NCBI GenBank assembly: GCA_027457225.1
Contig: DAIDTL010000040.1
Span: 1 to 8,517, forward strand
Source: Ferrovaceae bacterium
GTDB taxonomy: Bacteria > Pseudomonadota > Gammaproteobacteria > Burkholderiales > Ferrovaceae
Direction: 5' to 3'
Length of the DNA stretch: 8,517 bases
The notes under the pieces are model-generated. The model saw only the letters and a program-made list of their open reading frames with translations, was not told where the DNA came from and did not search any database. This document shows positions 1 to 6,528 of this stretch, piece after piece. Within the stretch, counting starts at the first letter, position 1. Each line of letters begins with the position of its first letter. Position numbers and translations under genes: made by a program.

Positions 1-212
1 ACAAGAAGGGAAGTTGATTTATCCATGAGTTTTCCTACCGCTTTAGCGGATTGGACGAAAGTATCTGGGTCATCTGCGCTGGTATCAGCGCTGTTCCCAC
101 CCATCGTGGCCATCAGATTGCCAAAGCTAAAGGCCATCACTTTGGGTACACACAAGGTGACAGCGAGGATAATGAGAACGACGTAGCGCTTTGATTGCTG
201 GCGATTGATCAC
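1..212 (-). CDS. Small exported protein of unknown function (partial, N-terminus only)
   Basis: An open frame reads leftward from a GTG at 212 and leaves the window still open, so about 70 residues are visible. An in-frame TAA lies eight codons upstream of the GTG, and there is no ATG between them; a weak GAG-type ribosome site lies about 9 nt before the GTG. The N-terminus looks like a classical Sec signal peptide: basic residues (RQQSKR), a hydrophobic core (YVVLIILAVTLCV) and a probable cleavage site after KVMA at about residue 27. The Cys in the core is not in a proper lipobox, so a lipoprotein is unlikely. The mature part is polar and Asp/Ser-rich (SADTSADDPDTF), followed by a helical-looking stretch (VQSAKAVGKLMDKSTSLL). 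I do not recognise the family. It lies 93 bp downstream of transaldolase on the same strand and could be the last gene of that operon; I see no terminator in the gap. Confidence 0.6.
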   Translation of the reverse strand, partial: MINRQQSKRYVVLIILAVTLCVPKVMAFSFGNLMATMGGNSADTSADDPDTFVQSAKAVGKLMDKSTSLL

Positions 213-305
213 TTTAATGTTCTCGAATCGTTTTTAGAAACTAATGCGAATAAAAGCAGCGTACATCCAAAATGAGGTGAATTCATGTTTTTTGTCCTTG
301 TACTG

Positions 306-1385
306 TTACGTGGAATTGTCTGCCAGACGACCGATGCACTGCATCAAATCCTCCCATGACTTAGGGAAGTCAACGGAGCGTTCGCGTTGGAGGGCAGTAG
401 CAAGCGTGTCATTATCGATGCCCGCGTGGGCAAATTTTGCTAGCACAGTTTCAGCACCGCCCCCATCAACTGGCAAAGCATGCTCTACTTTTCCGTGCTC
501 AGCGAAGGCGAGCAGTGTTTTTTCTGGCATGGTGTTGATCGTACCCGGAGCTGCCAGTGCTTCGACGTAAAGAACATCTGGGGCTGCAGGATCCTTGGTA
601 CCAGTGCTGGCCCACAGCAATCGTTGCGGCCGGGCTCCGGATGCGGCCAGTTTCTGCCAGCGCTTTGATGCCAGCAGATCGCGGTAGGACTTGTACGTAC
701 GCATAGCAAGGCTAATGCCAAGATGGTTGCTAAGCTTGTTCGGAACCCGGTCATTGACTGCTACGTCCCACCGGCTGATGAAAATAGATGCTACGGAAGC
801 GACGCGTGGATCGCGGCCAGCAGCGATGCGTCGTTCGATGCCACGCATATATGCTTCGGCAGCCGCGATGTAGTGCTCACGTGAGAACAGCAGTGTGACA
901 TTCACCGGAACACCCCTGAAGATCGCCTCTTCTATCGCAGGTATTCCTGCGCGGGTACCTGGTATCTTTATGAAAAGATTGGGACGTTGCGCACGCTCGT
1001 GAAGTTGAACAGCTGCCGCGATGGTTCCAGGGGTGTCGTCCGCAAGCAATGGAGAGACTTCCAGCGATACCCAGCCGTCCAAGCCATCGGTCGCTTCGTA
1101 AACTGGACGGAAAAAATCGGCGGCCTGGGTCAGGTCTTCCAGGGCCAGTTCGAAGAACAACGCTTCGCCTGACTTGCCTTCAGCGGCTTTTTTTCGGACG
1201 ACATCGGCGTAATAACCGGTACTCTTGATTGCCTGATCAAAGATCGTGGGATTGGAAGTCAAACCGGTCACCGCAAACTCTTCGATGTAGCGGCTGAGTG
1301 TGCCGCTTGTCAGGAGCGAATGCGTGATGTTGTCAAGCCAGAGGCTTTGACCCAGATTGTGAAGTTGCTGTGCGGCGTTCATCAT
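306..1385 (-). CDS. tal: Transaldolase
   Basis: Transaldolase moves a dihydroxyacetone unit from sedoheptulose 7-phosphate to glyceraldehyde 3-phosphate in the cytoplasmic non-oxidative pentose phosphate pathway. From the ATG at 1385 the protein has 359 residues, in the range of the longer bacterial 'type 3' transaldolases. Visible family motifs are LWLDN near residue 15, GLTSNPTIFDQAI at 41-53, SLEVSP at 107-112, NLFIKIPGT at 136-144 with the Schiff-base lysine at K140, NVTLLFS at 162-168, and LWASTGTKDP at 257-266. The open frame extends upstream to 1565, but that part overlaps the end of zwf and carries no family sequence. The start at 1385 (or the adjacent ATG at 1382) follows the zwf stop by a single base and has a GAGG ribosome site inside the end of zwf. 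This implies translational coupling to zwf. All key residues I can check are present. Confidence 0.95.
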   Translation of the reverse strand: MMNAAQQLHNLGQSLWLDNITHSLLTSGTLSRYIEEFAVTGLTSNPTIFDQAIKSTGYYADVVRKKAAEGKSGEALFFELALEDLTQAADFFRPVYEATDGLDGWVSLEVSPLLADDTPGTIAAAVQLHERAQRPNLFIKIPGTRAGIPAIEEAIFRGVPVNVTLLFSREHYIAAAEAYMRGIERRIAAGRDPRVASVASIFISRWDVAVNDRVPNKLSNHLGISLAMRTYKSYRDLLASKRWQKLAASGARPQRLLWASTGTKDPAAPDVLYVEALAAPGTINTMPEKTLLAFAEHGKVEHALPVDGGGAETVLAKFAHAGIDNDTLATALQRERSVDFPKSWEDLMQCIGRLADNST

Positions 1386-1386
1386 C

Positions 1387-2793
1387 CTATGCCTCGCCCG
1401 GACCAGGGTTGTGCCAGCTGCCGTCTTTGGCGATGAGTGCATTGGCTTGTTTTGGTCCCCAGCTATGGCGTCGGTAAGGGTGAATTTGATATGGGGTATT
1501 GAGGACGGGGTCGACCACCGTCCAAGCGGCTTCAACGGCGTCCTCGCGGGTAAATAGTGCGCCATTGCCGGTCATGGCATCGCCCAGAAGCCGCTCATAA
1601 GGTGTTTCCTCCCCTGGCCGTTCGTCAACCAGGTAAAGCTCACGCTGGTCGCCGACAAAATCCTTGCCTGCGCGCTTGACGCGTGCAGCGAGGGCAACGG
1701 CGGAGTTTGGAGATAGCCGGAAGCGCAGATAATTGGCCCGGCCGGACACTGGCGCTGAATCGGCAAACAGCCGCTGCGGCGGCGGCTTCAGCTGGACGAT
1801 CACCTCGGTGGCGGTCTGGGCCAGAAACTTGCCCGATCGCAGGTACCACGGTACCCCTTCCCAGCGCCACGAGTCGATAAAAAGCCGCAGGGCGCAAAAC
1901 GTTTCGACGTTGGAGTGCTTTGCCACGCCTGGTTCATTGCGGTAGCCTGCGTATTGGCCGCGCACTACGTCGTCTGGATTAAGCGCGCGCATTGCCTGGA
2001 AAACATCGGTTGTTTCGCCGTGTACGGCACCAAAACCCCTATAAGTTGGCGGCTCCATGGCCAGCAGTGCAACGATCTGGAAAAGATGATTTTGAATGAC
2101 GTCGCGCAGACAACCAGCGGTTTCGTAGAACGCACCCCGCCCCTCAATGCCAAAGTCTTCGGATAGGGTTATCTGAACGCTGGCCACGTAGTTTCGGTTC
2201 CAGATCGGTTCCAGGAAGGAATTGGCGAAGCGGAAATACAAGAGATTCATGATCGCCTCTTTCGCAAGGTAATGATCAATGCGGAAGATCGAATCTTCCT
2301 GGAACACCGACCTTGCGACACTATTGAGGCTTTGCGCCGAGGCCAGGTCGCGTCCGAATGGTTTTTCAACAATGACGCGTGCCTGGTTTGCAAGCCCCGC
2401 GGCACCCAGGCCCTTGATCACCGTCGCAAATAGCGCGGGCGGAATGGCGAGGTAGTGTGCCGGGCGCCGGACATTGCCCAGGGTTTTCCTGAGTGCGTAG
2501 AATGTGCCTGGATCACTGTAGTTGCCGGCGACATAGCGAAGCAAGGAAAGCAGATGATGGAGTGCCGGCCGGTCATCAATCTTGCTGAATTGTTTTATGC
2601 TGTCCGTGACATGTTTACGAAGTTGCGTCATGTTCCAATCAGAGGTGGCAATACCAACCACCGGAACGTTAAGAACGCCCCGTTTGGCCATCGCATAGAG
2701 TGCGGGAAAGATTTTTTTATGGGCGAGGTCGCCTGTCACGCCAAACAGTACCAGTGCGTCAGATCGGGCCGTACCACTGCTGGTTTTGTTCAT
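1387..2793 (-). CDS. zwf: Glucose-6-phosphate dehydrogenase
   Basis: This enzyme oxidises glucose 6-phosphate to 6-phosphogluconolactone with NADP+ or NAD+, the entry step of the oxidative pentose phosphate or Entner-Doudoroff pathway. The 468 residues are slightly short for the family (usually about 480-510). The N-terminal Rossmann domain has LFGVTGDLAHKK at 16-27 (the GxxGDLA nucleotide loop) and VIVEKPFGRD at 140-149. The substrate site RIDHYLAKE is at 171-179, and the probable catalytic-base His is H236 in DVIQNHLFQ. The usual Gly of the DHYLGK signature is Ala here (A177; codon GCG). The gene starts 3 nt after the aldolase stop, with a GAGAG ribosome site across that junction, and ends 1 nt before transaldolase, so the three genes form one operon. 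No 6-phosphogluconolactonase or 6-phosphogluconate dehydrogenase gene is in the window. Identification is secure; cofactor preference cannot be read from the sequence. Confidence 0.95.
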   Translation of the reverse strand: MNKTSSGTARSDALVLFGVTGDLAHKKIFPALYAMAKRGVLNVPVVGIATSDWNMTQLRKHVTDSIKQFSKIDDRPALHHLLSLLRYVAGNYSDPGTFYALRKTLGNVRRPAHYLAIPPALFATVIKGLGAAGLANQARVIVEKPFGRDLASAQSLNSVARSVFQEDSIFRIDHYLAKEAIMNLLYFRFANSFLEPIWNRNYVASVQITLSEDFGIEGRGAFYETAGCLRDVIQNHLFQIVALLAMEPPTYRGFGAVHGETTDVFQAMRALNPDDVVRGQYAGYRNEPGVAKHSNVETFCALRLFIDSWRWEGVPWYLRSGKFLAQTATEVIVQLKPPPQRLFADSAPVSGRANYLRFRLSPNSAVALAARVKRAGKDFVGDQRELYLVDERPGEETPYERLLGDAMTGNGALFTREDAVEAAWTVVDPVLNTPYQIHPYRRHSWGPKQANALIAKDGSWHNPGPGEA

Positions 2794-2796
2794 CTC

Positions 2797-3822
2797 TCAA
2801 GTATTCTCCATGGCAGCCGTGTATCGGCCCTGGCAGGCTGCGCCATTCAGTTGTGCACGTTGGTACAAGGCTTGTTGCGCGATCATTTTGTTCGCCGACT
2901 CGCCACGCCAGGCCTTAAGCACGGGGGCCTGCAAGGCGCGTCCGTAAGAAAAGCTCAACGCCCATGGCTGTCGTTCTGCGCCGATATTCATGGCATTCAA
3001 ATTGGCTGTCGCCACAGACTCGGTCTGACCACCGGATAGGAAATTGATTCCTGGTACCGCTGCCGGCACCACGCGTCGAAAGCAGGTCAGGGTGGCCAGC
3101 GCCACCTGTTGGGGGGTAGCCTGCGTTGGACAGGCGCTCCCCGGTGTGACCATGCTGGGTTTCAGGAGCATGCATTCAAGCGCAACCCGTTGCTGATATA
3201 GCGCATCAAACACCGCGTGCAGCACCTCTTCAGAAACGTGTGCACTGGTCTCCAATGTGTGGTCTCCATCCATCAGTACTTCGGGCTCGACGATTGGTAC
3301 AAGGCCTTGTTCCTGACAAATGGCTGCGTAGCGTGCCAAGGCATGCGCATTGGCTGCAATCGCCGGGTGGGTGGGGATTCCCGCACCAACGGCGATCACT
3401 GCGCGCCACTTGGCGAAGCGCGCGCCCAGTTTCCCATATTCGCTCAACCGTAGTGCCAGGCCATCCAAGCCCTGCGTCACTTTCTCTCCTGGAAAACCGG
3501 GTAACGGCACCGTTCCCATATCCACTTTGATGCCGGGCACGATGCCCTGTGCTGCCAGCAATTGCGGTAACGCCACATCCGTCACACTTTTCTGTTTCAG
3601 GGTCTCATCAAACAGGATGACCCCGCTGATGAACGCACCCAATCCAGGTGTGGAAAACAGTAACTCCCGGTAGTCGCGCCTGGCCTCAACCGTGCACGTC
3701 ACGTTAACTGCCTTGAAACGTTTCTCTATGGTGGGTGTACTCTCGTCGGCCGCAAGGATCCCCTTGCCGCGCACCGTCAGTTCAGCCACCGTTTGTTCCA
3801 GTTTCTCTAAGGATATCGACAT
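2797..3822 (-). CDS. Fructose-bisphosphate aldolase, class I
   Basis: Class I (Schiff-base, metal-independent) aldolase reversibly cleaves fructose 1,6-bisphosphate to dihydroxyacetone phosphate and glyceraldehyde 3-phosphate in glycolysis and gluconeogenesis; it can also act on sedoheptulose bisphosphate. The 341 residues closely follow the animal/plant-type fold: GKGILAADEST at 19-29 (D26), GVILFDETL at 67-75, KVDMG at 99-103 (K99), FAKWRAV at 136-142 (K138, R140), IVEPEVLMDGDH at 177-188 (E179, E181), LLKPSMV at 219-225 with Schiff-base K221, FLSGGQ at 261-266, and FSYGRAL at 291-297 (R295). All residues equivalent to the rabbit muscle active site appear conserved; the C-terminal tail has a Tyr at 334 but not the usual terminal Tyr. 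The start has a strong purine-rich ribosome site (GGGGGAGG) 4 nt upstream. It is the first gene of the tight aldolase-zwf-tal operon. The separate class II family is excluded by the Lys motif. Confidence 0.95.
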   Translation of the reverse strand: MSISLEKLEQTVAELTVRGKGILAADESTPTIEKRFKAVNVTCTVEARRDYRELLFSTPGLGAFISGVILFDETLKQKSVTDVALPQLLAAQGIVPGIKVDMGTVPLPGFPGEKVTQGLDGLALRLSEYGKLGARFAKWRAVIAVGAGIPTHPAIAANAHALARYAAICQEQGLVPIVEPEVLMDGDHTLETSAHVSEEVLHAVFDALYQQRVALECMLLKPSMVTPGSACPTQATPQQVALATLTCFRRVVPAAVPGINFLSGGQTESVATANLNAMNIGAERQPWALSFSYGRALQAPVLKAWRGESANKMIAQQALYQRAQLNGAACQGRYTAAMENT

Positions 3823-3963
3823 GAAGCCTCCCCCAATGGTCGAAGATTGGAAATTTTGTATCGCATCAACAGTACTGCCATAAATACAATGCCTTCAAGT
3901 GAGACTGCTGCACATTCATCCTTTCGGCCGTCACGGTCCCATGGGCCAGGGATAATCAAGGGG
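3823..3963 (-). promoter_or_regulatory. Spacer between ATPase and aldolase genes; aldolase ribosome binding site at 3827-3834
   Basis: This 141-bp gap separates the end of the ATPase gene from the aldolase start. It contains the aldolase Shine-Dalgarno run GGGGGAGG (minus strand, 3827-3834). I found no GC-rich hairpin with a T-run, so no intrinsic terminator is evident, and read-through from the ATPase gene is possible. AT-rich stretches exist (for example around 3845-3895), but no sigma-70 pair with acceptable spacing stands out, so any internal promoter is unproven. Confidence 0.4.
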
Positions 3964-6315
3964 CTACGCGATCTTCAGGCGAGAGAACACCAGAACCTTT
4001 ACCGTATCCAGGACGAACGCAAACGCGATTGCCGCGAGAAGCGTGCTGACTAACGCCAGGGCCGGCAAGGGCGTCATTGCAATTCCGCCGATGGCTAATG
4101 TCGAGGTGATAAGAATATCGGCTATAGAAGACGCGGCAAGCATGAGGCTGGGGCGAGTGCCCCATAGATGCCGACGTTCCCGAATGGCATAGAGCGTTGC
4201 CTGACTCCCTAACACCAGGGTCGCAAATGACAGGGTTTGCATCTCCCCTGTACCAAGATTCATTTTAAATTTTCCGATGAGCAGGACACCCGTACAAAAG
4301 ACCAGCAGACAGGTCCCCATGACAATCCCCGCTATCGTCAATTTGCCTATGTACCAGGAATTCGGCTGCGGGGAGGGCCGTACGTTGTCGGTAGTCAACG
4401 ACATTGAAAGAAAATCTCCGGTGATCATTACAATGACCATGAGCAGCGGAGTCAAAATTGCATGTCCTGTTATGATCAATCCCAAGGCCAGGAAAAGCAC
4501 GGTTACAATTTTCTTGATGATGAGGTTCAACGCGTAGGTCTGAATGCGCTGAAACGTCACCCGTCCTTCCTTGATCGCGGCAACAATGCCGGCGAGCCCA
4601 GGCCCGGTCAATACCATCCCTGCAGCCGATTTGGCAACGTCGGTTGCTGCCATGACGGCAATACCAATTTGCGCCTGGCGCAAAGCCGGTGCGTCATTGG
4701 CACCATCACCGCACATGCCGACAGTGTGGTTGCCCTTCTGGAAGGCCTTGACCAGTTTGTACTTGTCCTCCGGAAGAACGCCTGCAAAAACGTAGAACGT
4801 CTCAGGGCGGGCATCATCCGGGATAGGTCCGGGTGGGCAGGTCGCCCCGTCGAGCCCAACTTCATGAGCCACAATGGTTGCCGTCGTCGGCGCGTCACCT
4901 GTCACCATTACGGTGCGCACGCCTAACGTACGCAATTCTGTAACGAGCGCTGCAGAGTCCGTCCGCGGTGGGTCGCTGAGTGCGATAAGCCCGACCAACT
5001 TCATCGCCGTAGAGGATCCAACGGCTACAGCCAGCACTCTGAAGCCCTGCGCTTCCAGTTCGCTCGCTGCCGTCGTTGCGGTCGGTGACGGTTGTGCCAA
5101 ACCGATAACTACGGCAAAGGCGCCTTTTATAACACGTTGTGTCTCACCGCTTGAGCCGGTAACGGTTGCTTCGGACATTTTTGTCGCCGGATCGAACGGT
5201 AAAAACTTCACCAAGTGCGGCACATTGGTGTTGTCCTTGCTGCTGGCGGCTGCCCGGATGGCTGTGTCTACCGGATCCTGCCCGCCATCCGAACTGGCCA
5301 ATGCGGCCAGCATGAGCACGTGCGCGGCATCATAGTCCGGCATCGGACGGACTGTCGTCACAGACAACTCGTTGCGCGTCAGCGTGCCTGTCTTGTCAGC
5401 GCACAGGACATCCATCGTTGCAGCTTCATCCACTGCAGAGAGGCGGGTAGGGAGAACCCCCAGCTTGGCCAAAGCCCGGGCACCGAGCGCTGATGCCAGG
5501 GTAAAGGTGGCCGGTAAAGCAACGGGTATAGAGGCCAGAATAGCCGTCAGGATGAGGGGAATGACCTCGGTGAGGGGCAGCTTTAGAAAGTAGGCATAAG
5601 CCACCAGCATCACAATGACAACGCCATTGAATGCGGCAAGATTGCGTACCACGCGCATAACTGCTTTTTGTTGGGAGCTTGTGACATGGGCGGTTCGGAC
5701 AAGTTCTGCAGTGCGGCCGAATTTGGTGCGGGTTCCGGTGGCCGTGACCTCCGCCACTGCCTCACCACGGCGAACCAACGCACCTGCATAAGTTTGCAGG
5801 CCCGGGCCGGCTTCAATGGGTATTGATTCGCCGGTGAGCATGGATTGGTCGAGCAGGATTTGTCCTTCGGTAAGACGTACATCCGCAGCAACCACTCCAC
5901 CAAGCGAAAGTTTCACCACGTCACCAGGTACCAGGTCGGTGGCGGGAAGAATTACCCAGGCGTTGTCACGTCTTACAGAGGCGTTCAACGCAAGACGCGA
6001 CTTCAGTGCTTCAAGAGTTGCCTGGGCGCGCCCCTCCTGAAAAAATCCGAGAGCGGCATTGAATATCAGGAGGCCCGCAATGATTGCCGCTTCGACATCG
6101 TCACCAAGCACGACTTGGAGCACGATCGCCGCCTCAAGCAGCCAGGGGACGGGGGCCCATAGCTTACCCAACGCCCTACGCAAGGGATGCAGCGTCGTTT
6201 CCGGCATTGCATTCGGGCCGTACTTCTCCAGCCGGCGGTGCGCCTCATCGCTTGTGAGGCCACTCGATGGGGTTCCTCCATTGACAGCGAGTTTTGGCGT
6301 GATATCTGCGCTCAT
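3964..6315 (-). CDS. P-type H+-ATPase, plasma-membrane type (P3A)
   Basis: This is a cation-pumping P-type ATPase of the inner membrane, most like the P3A proton pumps of plants, fungi, archaea and some bacteria; it uses ATP to export H+. The 783 residues contain, in order: a cytoplasmic N-terminus with the 'L+++EA..RL..YGPN' cation-ATPase start (20-35); two membrane segments (about 56-90) with N86 at the place of the plant pump's gating Asn; the actuator motif MLTGES at 159-164; IPVALP at 263-268 in M4, typical of H+-pumps; the phosphorylation site DKTGTLT at 307-313 (D307); MVTGD at 470-474; GDGANDAPAL at 536-545; and C-terminal membrane helices. D634 in ITGDFLSMSL aligns with the proton-carrying Asp of plant AHA2, and TTDNVRPSPQPNSW resembles the following plant segment. 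No long autoinhibitory C-terminal domain is present. An AGGAG ribosome site (6321-6325) lies 5 nt before the ATG. It may lead the downstream sugar-metabolism operon. Confidence 0.93.
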   Translation of the reverse strand: MSADITPKLAVNGGTPSSGLTSDEAHRRLEKYGPNAMPETTLHPLRRALGKLWAPVPWLLEAAIVLQVVLGDDVEAAIIAGLLIFNAALGFFQEGRAQATLEALKSRLALNASVRRDNAWVILPATDLVPGDVVKLSLGGVVAADVRLTEGQILLDQSMLTGESIPIEAGPGLQTYAGALVRRGEAVAEVTATGTRTKFGRTAELVRTAHVTSSQQKAVMRVVRNLAAFNGVVIVMLVAYAYFLKLPLTEVIPLILTAILASIPVALPATFTLASALGARALAKLGVLPTRLSAVDEAATMDVLCADKTGTLTRNELSVTTVRPMPDYDAAHVLMLAALASSDGGQDPVDTAIRAAASSKDNTNVPHLVKFLPFDPATKMSEATVTGSSGETQRVIKGAFAVVIGLAQPSPTATTAASELEAQGFRVLAVAVGSSTAMKLVGLIALSDPPRTDSAALVTELRTLGVRTVMVTGDAPTTATIVAHEVGLDGATCPPGPIPDDARPETFYVFAGVLPEDKYKLVKAFQKGNHTVGMCGDGANDAPALRQAQIGIAVMAATDVAKSAAGMVLTGPGLAGIVAAIKEGRVTFQRIQTYALNLIIKKIVTVLFLALGLIITGHAILTPLLMVIVMITGDFLSMSLTTDNVRPSPQPNSWYIGKLTIAGIVMGTCLLVFCTGVLLIGKFKMNLGTGEMQTLSFATLVLGSQATLYAIRERRHLWGTRPSLMLAASSIADILITSTLAIGGIAMTPLPALALVSTLLAAIAFAFVLDTVKVLVFSRLKIA

Positions 6316-6350
6316 TTTTGCTCCTGGATCAACGCTTGGTGCGAGATATT

Positions 6351-6378
6351 TTTATGCCCTCTATACCAGGCCCGTCAT
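6351..6378 (-). promoter_or_regulatory. Candidate sigma-70 promoter for the H+-ATPase gene
   Basis: On the minus strand, ATGACG (6373-6378) and CATAAA (6351-6356) are separated by 16 bp and each match the -35 and -10 consensus at four of six positions. The predicted start of transcription would lie roughly 30 nt before the start codon. The match is weak, and the -35 part falls inside the inverted repeat at 6364-6393, which would suit regulation but is only an inference. Confidence 0.25.
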
Positions 6379-6393
6379 GGGGCTCTGCTGGTA
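6364..6393. repeat. Inverted repeat / possible operator in the divergent spacer
   Basis: TACCAG (6364-6369) and CTGGTA (6388-6393) are perfect inverted copies. Inside them GCCC (6370-6373) can pair with GGGC (6380-6383), leaving a 4-nt bulge, so a 10-bp interrupted stem can form. No T-run follows on either strand, so it does not look like an intrinsic terminator. Its location between divergent genes, overlapping a candidate -35 element, is compatible with an operator, but a chance origin is possible. Confidence 0.3.
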
Positions 6394-6405
6394 ACAAAAT
6401 AAGAC

Positions 6406-6522
6406 ATGAGCATCATCAAAACTTTATGGTGTATTGATTGGTCAGAATACTCTGTTCGCTGGCGTACGGACGGCGTGACGGTAAGTGTTAAAAGATGCAG
6501 ACTATATGGGATCACGGCATAA
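6406..6522 (+). pseudogene. 38-codon frame resembling a universal stress protein N-terminus (possible remnant or leader peptide)
   Basis: A complete small frame runs from ATG 6406 to TAA 6522, ending 6 nt before the kinase start. Its first part, IIKTLWCIDWSEYSVRW, lines up with the beta1-alpha1 start of UspA-family proteins (typically K-[IT]-[IL]-[LV]-x-P-x-D-x-SEYS-xRA), and the tail KRCRLYGI sits where the second strand (ARLxLLHV) would be. The usual Pro before the Asp is missing, and the frame stops after this one beta-alpha-beta unit, whereas complete Usp domains have about 140-150 residues. I see no Usp-like continuation in the other frames beyond the stop. The ribosome site is poor. It may therefore be a decayed 5' fragment of a stress-protein gene, a real short Trp-rich leader peptide, or chance. 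The resemblance is judged by eye only. Confidence 0.35.
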
Positions 6523-6528
6523 ACGGCA

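Noticed and set aside
1386..1565. Upstream extension of the transaldolase frame to an ATG at 1565 (60 extra residues)
   Set aside because: It overlaps the 3' end of zwf on the same strand and has no transaldolase similarity. The ATG at 1385 has a ribosome site and begins just before the family's N-terminal sequence.
2455..3039. 194-codon plus-strand open frame across the zwf/aldolase junction
   Set aside because: It lies antisense to two well-supported enzyme genes, crosses their junction, and its product shows no recognisable domain.
3870..3877. Short perfect palindrome CAGTACTG between the ATPase and aldolase genes
   Set aside because: Eight bases of symmetry without extension or a second copy is expected by chance.
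4462..5335. Plus-strand open frames of about 150 codons inside the ATPase gene
   Set aside because: They are antisense to conserved ATPase motifs, overlap each other in different frames and have no recognisable protein features.
6423..6451. Candidate plus-strand promoter for the kinase (TTTATG, 17 bp, AATACT)
   Set aside because: The -10 matches four of six positions but the -35 only three of six, and it lies inside the 38-codon frame; too weak to list as a feature.
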